64,000 nt of DNA from Aquilaria yunnanensis (taxonomy: Eukaryota; Streptophyta; Magnoliopsida; Malvales; Thymelaeaceae): NCBI GenBank assembly GCA_039654915.1, contig CM077593.1:35930501-35994500 (forward strand), written 5' to 3'. Shown in pieces: positions 57,541 to 64,000 of this stretch (position 1 is the first letter of the stretch; every line of letters begins with the position of its first letter). Under the pieces are notes generated by a model. The model was not told the origin of the DNA, ran no database searches, and was given only the letters and a program-made list of their open reading frames with translations. The translations under genes were made by a program, and so were the position numbers.

Positions 57541-60293
57541 TGTAATGCCCGGACAATCCAAAGTGATTAGGTCCCGGGTTAAATGGATTTGGAGCATAAG
57601 AATTTTTCCTTAATTAGGAATTTAGCTCAATTAAATTGAGAAGACAATATGGCATGTGCATAATTGAGTGTTGAACATCTTAAAAATAAGCTTGGCTTAG
57701 GCCAAGAGAAATAGTAATGAAAATGGTGGTTTTTAAAGATGAGGGACTAAATTGAACAAAGGGATTTTTAGTGGTTGGGCTCAATTGCCCAAATTTAGAA
57801 AGTTGGAGGACTAAAGGGGGAATTATGCCATTTTAATGGCTTTGGATGCCTTAGCCAGCCATGCCCCTCCAATTCCCAATATTTTATGTCACCTTCCTCC
57901 AAATCCTATTATTTTAATCCACCTCCCACCCTTAATCATTACCTTGGATTCTTTCTTCACCTACTTTTGACTTTTTCTACCAAACTTACACAAAAGTCTT
58001 CCAATTAGCCTTCATCTCTTTTAATCTTGTCTCCCACCTTCCAAGCACATTATACACTCATTTTCCTTCCCATATGGCTGGCCATTACCTTCCCACACAT
58101 TAAAACATAATCACTCCACTCATTCAAAGCCATTTGCTCTCAAACTCTCTCATTCTCTCTCCATTTTCTTCCATACCAAGTCTCATCATTCCAAACACAT
58201 TTCCAACTCTTTTCTCATCCAAATATTCGTCCATAGCTAGAAATAATCATTCCTCAAATTAAAACCAAGTATTCTTGGTTGAATTCAAGCTCTAAGACCA
58301 TAAAGAGCAAGAATCAGATGAAGAATTCAAAGAAAACCAAGGAGGAAAATTTGGCCATTTCCATTTCTTGGAGGTTTTAAGCTCTACTCAAGGAACTCTT
58401 TGTATGATTGAGTTTCTAAGTTCATTAGAAGCAAGAAATCAAGAAGAAGCTTGAAGAACATCAAGCACAATAAATTGGCGTTACCTCTTCTGTGAGGTTC
58501 TGTAAGTGTACACCAAGTGTTCTTGGTATTTTGTGTTATTTGGGTTAATCACCAAGATTTCTTGGTATCTTATGGTTACTAATAAAATTTGGCCCATCTT
58601 GGTTCTTATGCTAGAAAACAATTTCTAGAGTCAACAAGCAAGGAAAATGAAAGAAAATAAGCTTCTAAAGCTTTCGGTGTTGTGGGTAAGGATTCCTATA
58701 CTCACTTTATTGCATGGCCTAGTTCCATGGATTTTTTGTGTGAGTATTCGGGCCCCTAGGTGATGGTCAAAGAACCATGTGATCCTAGGAGTGCTAAGAG
58801 GGCTTAAGTTATGTTATTCCTTCGGCAATTCTGTTTTGCTCATGAGCTAAGTTAAGTAAGCAAGCATTATGGGCTAGGAGTTAAGGCGGCCACCTTAATT
58901 CCTATGCTAAGTGAGCTCTCCGAAAACATTAAGTATATGAAATTAATGAACTAAAACTTGAGGGATGCTTGCTGCCCTTCTGTGAACAAAGTGTTAAGTG
59001 GCGTGTGTTTGTGTGCTTCTTTGATTTGTTGTGCATGCTAACCCCCGATTATGATATTATTGCTATATGCATGTATCTTTTTGTTTTCTTTGTCTTTATG
59101 TTTCCTTTGCAGGAATAAGGATTATTTTGCCATTACATTCTTGGCATATGTTAGGCCTTGGAGGCCATAAGTTAGGCATTGGATGCCACGAAATCCTTAT
59201 TGAGTTTTATAACTCACCCGCCCTACTCTACTTTTGTAGGTAAAGGTTTGCTTGAAAGATCAAGCTAAGAGTCTTGAGTACTCTTTCTGTATTCTAAGGT
59301 TGGATTTGTGTATGGTATTGCTCAAAATATTCTAAGTATTCTAAGTATATAAGCTGCTTGTAAACAAGCTAAAAAAATGTGGACTTTCTGTGCAGGACTT
59401 GAAGTCTTAGAATTGTGGGAACAAGGTCTATTAAGGTGGAAATTTGTGTTCCATGGCTTTGTGAATTTATGGGTTGCTTTTAAGCATGTTTTTGTTGGTC
59501 TAACTTTAGTGACCAAATTATGGACTTAGCTAAAATTTGGCCAAAACTTGGCTTTGGGCTTGTATTATGGACTTGGACATTTTCGGGTATTTTTATTGCT
59601 TGGTGGACTTACCAAGGCCCATGCATGAATTTATGGGTTATGTTTTCATGAAATTTGAAGCATGTTGAAATTGGGCTTAAATAAGAACTTGAAAATTTTG
59701 ATTTTATTCTTGGTTAATTTTGGGCCATATGCATGTTAAGTACTAAAAGGTCCATAAGCCCATGTCTATGTTAAAAGCATGCAATGTTTGGCTATGTATG
59801 CTCACTTAGTAAAGAACATGCAAGTAAACTTAGAAAAAGCATGAAATTGGATGCCTGTGTAAAGTTTGGCTAATAAGAAATTTAAGTGCACATATGTGAA
59901 TTAATACATGCCTAAGCATTAGTTGCATTTAAAGGCATTAAGTGATTATGTGCACTAGTGAACTCCAAAACGCATAAGCATGCAAAGCATATGCATGAAA
60001 ATAAGTTTTTAAACTTAAGTTGGTGTTTTAGTTGCCATGCATATTCTTGGCTAAGCTCGGTAAAGACCATGAAAATGAACACATGAAATCCACATAGGCA
60101 CTAGCTTGTTTCTGAGAGCACATCAACTTAACCTTAATTAAAGAACTTAACGAGCTAGTACCGATAAGTATCCTGGGGTTCGTGCCTATAAGTCTTAGTG
60201 AGTTTTAAAAGCCCCTTCTGTGTAATGAAAACTTCCGCTGCATGATTTAAGTAATCAGGCCCAAATGGGCCAGGGGCAGTTTAGGGCACGACA
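57541..60293 (+). repeat. Tekay-like 3' LTR
   Basis: 2753 bp, aligned without gaps to 49640-52392. Substitutions I saw include AGTCTTC/AGCCTTC, TTTTTCTTCC/TTTTCCTTCC, CAAGCAACTC/CAAGGAACTC, GTGTGATT/GTATGATT, ATTCGGCC/ATTTGGCC, GAAGGAAA/GAAAGAAA and CATGTTTT/CATGATTT. Confidence 0.96.
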
Positions 60294-60298
60294 GAAAC

Positions 60299-60533
60299 GC
60301 ATCTGCCGGGACGTGGTGGAAGCGTGGTGATCCCGAGAGGCTCGTGTGGATACCATAGAGAGCCTGAACATGTCAACTGTTCAGGTTTTGTGATTCGACT
60401 CTACAGTTGAGTGAGAGATCTCAACCGAAAATTAGGTATGAAATTTTCAAACACCCGGTTTACCCCGTTTCACTTGGATCCTGGAGGGTTTCGGTTAAAT
60501 TCCGCTGCGCTGTTTGGCTCCCGAAACCCAACA
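60299..60533 (+). repeat. Copia 5' LTR, last 235 bp
   Basis: Resumes after the Tekay duplication and ends CCCGAAACCCAACA. Together with 48459-49639 it makes 1416 bp, the same length as the solo copies. Confidence 0.93.
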
Positions 60534-60534
60534 G

Positions 60535-60546
60535 TGGTATCAGAGC
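60535..60546 (+). promoter_or_regulatory. Copia primer-binding site, initiator tRNA-Met
   Basis: TGGTATCAGAGC one base after the LTR end. Confidence 0.92.
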
Positions 60547-62057
60547 TACTGGTGAAACCCTAAATCGGGATTGAGTGTTGAATCGCATGATGCTATGTCT
60601 TCGATTGGTTTTCGGCCATGATTAATTAGATTGATTCATGATGCATGAAACCGGAATTCGTAATGAACATATGAGATATATGAAGAAACGACACAAATTG
60701 GTTAATGAGATTAACCGAAATTGATAGGTATGAGATACCTATATGGATTAGGATTCTTGCAATAGTTGCAAAAACCCTAGGTTTGTTCGGATTCGGCCTG
60801 TTCGGGCACCGAAAGTAAGGTATTTTTGGTGGCTCGAATGGAGGAGTCTCGGGTGCCTACTTTCTCGAAATAGAAAATTTCGGGTTAAGCAATTGTAAGA
60901 CATTTTTTTGCGCCGGGGGGCGCTGCCCCCCACGCCCCCCGCAAGGGCGGCTCCCCTTGACCCCGTCCGCTGACCGGATAGCGGAACCACCGCCCGCTGA
61001 CCGGCCAGCGGGACCGCCGTATGCGAAGCGCCACATAAATAAAAAACTGGTTAATCAACACGCGAAAATTGGCATGCATCTTTGTTGAATGAGATTTGAC
61101 ATGATATGCTGATTGGTGTTTGAAGCATGGTGCATGGTTATAGCCCTTGATTGGTTGTACTTGTAAATACGGCCTGCGAGTCGTGCCTTTTCTTATCACT
61201 CTCATTGTACATTCTCTTCTCACCTTACTCCCCTCAAATGTAACTCGAGGTTTCTATTATTGATGTAATGGTGCATTATGGGATCGTCCAAGGTGGTATG
61301 TCCAAGGAGGTGACAACAAAAGGGCAGCCAAGAAAGGAAGAGAAGGAGCTTGTGAAGACTCTTTTCTTTTCTTAGGCTTTTATGATATTCTCATTGGCTT
61401 GAGAATATCCATAGTTTGGGCTATAACCATGTCACGTTTATTTCTTGTAAGCATGAGATGCATGTTTTATATTTGTATGTGATGCATGTATAAAACAACC
61501 GGAGATAACAAATTGGTGAGATCAAAAGAAAAATCCCTCAAACAAATATAAGTCATTAAATGTGATGCCTTCCAAATGTTGGCACTTGTCAAGACTTTGA
61601 TCAACATTAGGTGGGTTTGCCAAAGCAAAGCACCTATGTTCATCTTGGTAAGGCGCGATGGGATAATAGTGATATCCAAACTGCTAACTTTGGGTTCGAC
61701 TTAACTAAGTCATCCTAATAGGATTAGGGACTTAGAGGCATAGAGTTGGGCTTAAGTTCATGAGATGAGCTTGGACAAGTGTTGTTCACCCAACTATCCA
61801 AGAGTTGCATAAGATGCAATTGGCAATAAGTTGCCTACCTAAATAGCTGTAACTTGAGAGAAAAGCCAAAGCTGACTCAGGTTGTGGTCAAATATGGATC
61901 TTGGCCCGCTAGAATACCTTAGCGCCGAGGTGTTCCGAAATAATACCGAGGGTTATTATTTTGAGGAAAATAGTGGGAGTATCGTTTAATAAAAGTCCTT
62001 ATTAAATGAATTAAAATACATGACTCTTACACTGCATATTTACTGTTGTAGATAACC
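60547..62057 (+). other. Copia leader (untranslated), with a GC-rich hairpin cluster
   Basis: 1.5 kb without a convincing gene. In an AT-rich context, 60911-61030 is very GC-rich. It holds a stem GGGGGGC-GCT-GCCCCCC (60915-60931) and a 27-bp tandem duplication (60966-60992 and 60993-61019) whose two units each fold: TCCGCT...AGCGGA and CCCGCT...AGCGGG. Retroelement leaders carry packaging and dimerisation signals, so a role there is possible but untested. Confidence 0.7.
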
Positions 62058-64000
62058 ATGGCACAAAACACATCGACACTTTCGTTGCGATCGATCCTTG
62101 AGAATGAAAAACTGAATGGGACCAACTTTCTCAAATGGTACCGAAACTTGAGGAAAGTCCTCAAACAAGAGAGAAAGGCATATGTCCTAGAGAAGCCCAT
62201 TCCGAATGAGCCTGCTGCCACTGCTCCAAGAGCTGAAAGGGATGCTCACAAGAGGCATTCTGATGATGCTTTGGATGTTGCATGCCTCATGCTTATTACC
62301 ATGGAATCTGAGCTTCAGAAGCAACATGAGAACATGGGGGCGTTCGATATGATCGAACATCTCAAAATGCTTTTCCAAGAGCAAGCTAGGCATGAGAGGT
62401 TTGAGACCTCTAAGGCATTGTTTCAGTGCAACATATCTGAGGGAAGTCCCGTGGGTCCTCATGTGCTCAAGATGATTGGGTACATTGAGAATCTTGAGAA
62501 TTTGGGATTTGCTCTTCAGAAAGAGTTGGCTATTGATGTAGTCTTGCAATCGTTGCCTGAAAGCTACAGTCAGTTCGTCATGAACTATAACATGAACGAC
62601 CTAGACAAGTCCCTTCCTGAATTGCTCACCATGTTGAGAACTGCTGAGCAAAACCTTAAGAAGGCTAAGCCCATTTTGATGGTTCAAAAGGGCAAGGGAA
62701 AGGGAAAAGCCAACAAGAAGAAGGATAAAGCTAATGGAAAGTCCAATGCTAGTTCTTCTTCAGCTGCACTGAAACCAAAGGGTGGTGTGGCAAAGGAAGG
62801 GGAGTGCTTCCATTGTAAGCAACCTGGACACTGGAAGCGCAACTGTAAGCTCTATCTTGAAGAACTTGCTAAGGAAAAGGGAAGTAAGACTTCCACTTCA
62901 GGTATTTTTGTTATAGAGGCTAACTTTTCTACTTCCTCATCTTGGGTATTGGATACTGGATGTGGATCTCACATTTGTGCAAATGTGCAGGATCTAAGTA
63001 GAAGTAGAAGATTGGCCCGAGGTGAAGTGGACCTACGTGTTGGAAATGGAGCAAGGGTTGCTGCCTTAGCCGTAGGGACTTATGTTCTCACTTTACCTAG
63101 TGGATTAGTTTTAGAATTAGACAACTGCTACTTTGTGCCTACTATTAGTAGAAATTTGATTTCTGTTTCTTGTTTGGACAAGAAAGGTTTTTCATTTATA
63201 ATAAAGGACAAATGTTGTTCTATTTATTTGAATGAAATCTTTTATGGTAGTGCTCAACTTAGCAATGGGTTGTATGTTCTAGACCTTGAAGATCCAATCT
63301 ATAATGTGAATACCAAGAAGGTCAGATTAAATGATTCAAACTCGACCTATCTCTGGCACTGTCGCTTGGGCCATATAAATGAGACCCGCATATCCAAGCT
63401 CCATAAGGATGGACTCTTGGACTCATTTGATTTTGAATCATATGAGACATGTGAGTCATGTTTGTTGGGCAAGATGACCAAAGCCCCATTCACAGGGCAA
63501 AGTGAAAGGGCTAATGACTTACTAGGACTCATACATAGTGATGTATGTGGCCCTATGTCTACACAAGCTAGAGGAGGTTCCCAATACTTCATTACTTTCA
63601 CTGATGACTTCAGCAGATATGGCTATGTGTATCTTATGAGACACAAGTCAGAATCCTTTGAAAAGTTCAAAGAATTCAAGAATGAAGTAGAGAATCAACT
63701 CGGGAAGAGTATCAAAGTGCTTCGATCAGATCGAGGTGGAGAGTACTTGGATCGAGAATTCCTTGACTATCTGAAGGAGTGTGGTATAATATCACAACTC
63801 ACTCCACCAGGCACACCTCAATGGAATGGTGTTTCTGAAAGGAGAAATCGAACTCTGTTAGACATGGTTCGCTCCATGATGAGTCAAGCTGACCTTCCAA
63901 ACTCCTTTTGGGGACATGCTCTAGAGACAGCCGCTTTTACACTAAACCGAGTTCCATCTAAATCGGTTCAAAAGACACCATATGAGATATGGAGTGGGAG
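62058..64000 (+). CDS. Copia gag-pol polyprotein, open frame, cut by the window edge
   Basis: ATG 62058, with 647 codons and no stop to the edge (I read every codon). Residues about 1-240 are gag (NGTNFLKWYRNLRKVLKQ near the N-terminus; Lys-rich stretch near 220). The zinc knuckle CFHCKQPGHWKRNC is near 250. The protease is WVLDTGCGSHIC near 296. The pre-integrase region is LWHCRLGHIN...CESCLLGK near 432-470. The integrase core has SDVCGP near 494, LRSDRGGEYLD near 555 and NGVSERRN near 590, so D, D and E are all present. RT and RNase H would follow outside the window, the Copia order. ATG choice: first Met in the frame, well placed before the gag homology. No damage seen here, but its LTR promoter region is interrupted by the Tekay-like element. 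Confidence 0.93.
   Translation, partial: MAQNTSTLSLRSILENEKLNGTNFLKWYRNLRKVLKQERKAYVLEKPIPNEPAATAPRAERDAHKRHSDDALDVACLMLITMESELQKQHENMGAFDMIEHLKMLFQEQARHERFETSKALFQCNISEGSPVGPHVLKMIGYIENLENLGFALQKELAIDVVLQSLPESYSQFVMNYNMNDLDKSLPELLTMLRTAEQNLKKAKPILMVQKGKGKGKANKKKDKANGKSNASSSSAALKPKGGVAKEGECFHCKQPGHWKRNCKLYLEELAKEKGSKTSTSGIFVIEANFSTSSSWVLDTGCGSHICANVQDLSRSRRLARGEVDLRVGNGARVAALAVGTYVLTLPSGLVLELDNCYFVPTISRNLISVSCLDKKGFSFIIKDKCCSIYLNEIFYGSAQLSNGLYVLDLEDPIYNVNTKKVRLNDSNSTYLWHCRLGHINETRISKLHKDGLLDSFDFESYETCESCLLGKMTKAPFTGQSERANDLLGLIHSDVCGPMSTQARGGSQYFITFTDDFSRYGYVYLMRHKSESFEKFKEFKNEVENQLGKSIKVLRSDRGGEYLDREFLDYLKECGIISQLTPPGTPQWNGVSERRNRTLLDMVRSMMSQADLPNSFWGHALETAAFTLNRVPSKSVQKTPYEIWSG

Larger units (their letters stand above)
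49640..60293 (+). mobile_element. Tekay/Del-like chromovirus (Ty3/Gypsy), complete and apparently intact
   Basis: 5' LTR 49640-52392, Met primer-binding site, single gag-pol frame 52495-57528, purine tract, 3' LTR 57541-60293. A perfect GAAAC duplication flanks it (49635-49639 and 60294-60298). Both LTRs are 2753 bp and differ at about seven sites by my eye (near 0.25%). At 1.3e-8 per site per year that is on the order of 100,000 years. It is the youngest dated insertion here and the best candidate for a still-mobile element in the window. Confidence 0.95.
48459..64000 (+). mobile_element. Ty1/Copia retrotransposon, 5' part, running off the right edge
   Basis: 5' LTR (48459-60533, split by the Tekay-like element), Met-type primer-binding site, a 1.5-kb leader and an open gag-pol frame to the window end. 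Inserted into T2 integrase after AGTGG (48454-48458); the matching duplication should flank the 3' LTR outside the window. Two solo LTRs of the same family lie at 22547-23962 and 27077-28493. LTR length and start (TGTTAGTATTGTGCCC) suggest the Angela/Tork side of Copia, but the lineage needs an RT tree. Confidence 0.9.

Noticed and set aside
60748..61223. GC-rich leader block as a ribosomal or organelle insertion
   Set aside because: No rRNA or chloroplast landmark is recognisable, and it lies within a normal Copia leader.

Overview
This window is plant nuclear DNA, almost certainly from a flowering plant and probably a eudicot. I recognise no host gene. Nearly all of it is LTR retrotransposons nested inside one another, plus two small hAT-type DNA elements. 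The evidence is: Ty3/Gypsy pol with a second, archaeal-type RNase H (the plant Tat lineage); a chromodomain-bearing Ty3/Gypsy polyprotein (Tekay/Del-like chromovirus); Ty1/Copia gag-pol; TG...CA long terminal repeats with 5-bp target duplications; and primer-binding sites for initiator tRNA-Met.

Left third (1-24814). A minus-strand Tat-like element B (1-17918, running off the left edge) sits in the integrase of a plus-strand Tat element D (17919-24814). B is interrupted in gag by a 2.7-kb solo LTR (3417-17063). That solo LTR is itself interrupted by a structurally complete Tat element T1 (4518-15484). T1 has two LTRs, a single-frame gag-pol broken by four stops and one frameshift, and an intact antisense gene between pol and the 3' LTR. 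This gene has four exons whose three GT-AG introns join in frame to 733 codons, and it lies below a TATA box. D carries a decayed copy of the same gene, and a solo Copia LTR interrupts D's 3' LTR.

Middle (24815-42890). This is a patchwork of a large-LTR family X with a 2.5-kb non-coding internal region (31412-33907) ending in Tekay-like sequence, so probably a non-autonomous derivative. Two opposite-strand LTRs (family Y) are inserted in it, and one Y copy contains a second solo Copia LTR with a perfect ATTCA duplication. Then follow a decayed Copia pol relic (about 39230-40570) and two hAT-type MITEs with 8-bp target duplications.

Right third (42891-64000). A second Tat element T2 of the T1 family is cut in its integrase by a plus-strand Copia element. 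This Copia belongs to the family that left the two solo LTRs; its gag-pol frame (62058 onward) is open to the window edge. Its 5' LTR is split by a very young, apparently intact Tekay-like chromovirus (49640-60293). That element has two 2753-bp LTRs differing at about seven positions by eye, a GAAAC duplication, and an uninterrupted 1677-codon gag-pol frame.

How the parts relate: each autonomous element carries the usual gag, protease, RT, RNase H and integrase. The Tat elements add a second RNase H and an antisense accessory gene. The points most worth follow-up are the spliced antisense gene, the gag frame that starts inside the LTR and reads through the primer-binding site, the covarying hairpins in the Copia leader, and the repeated hairpin motif beside the antisense gene.
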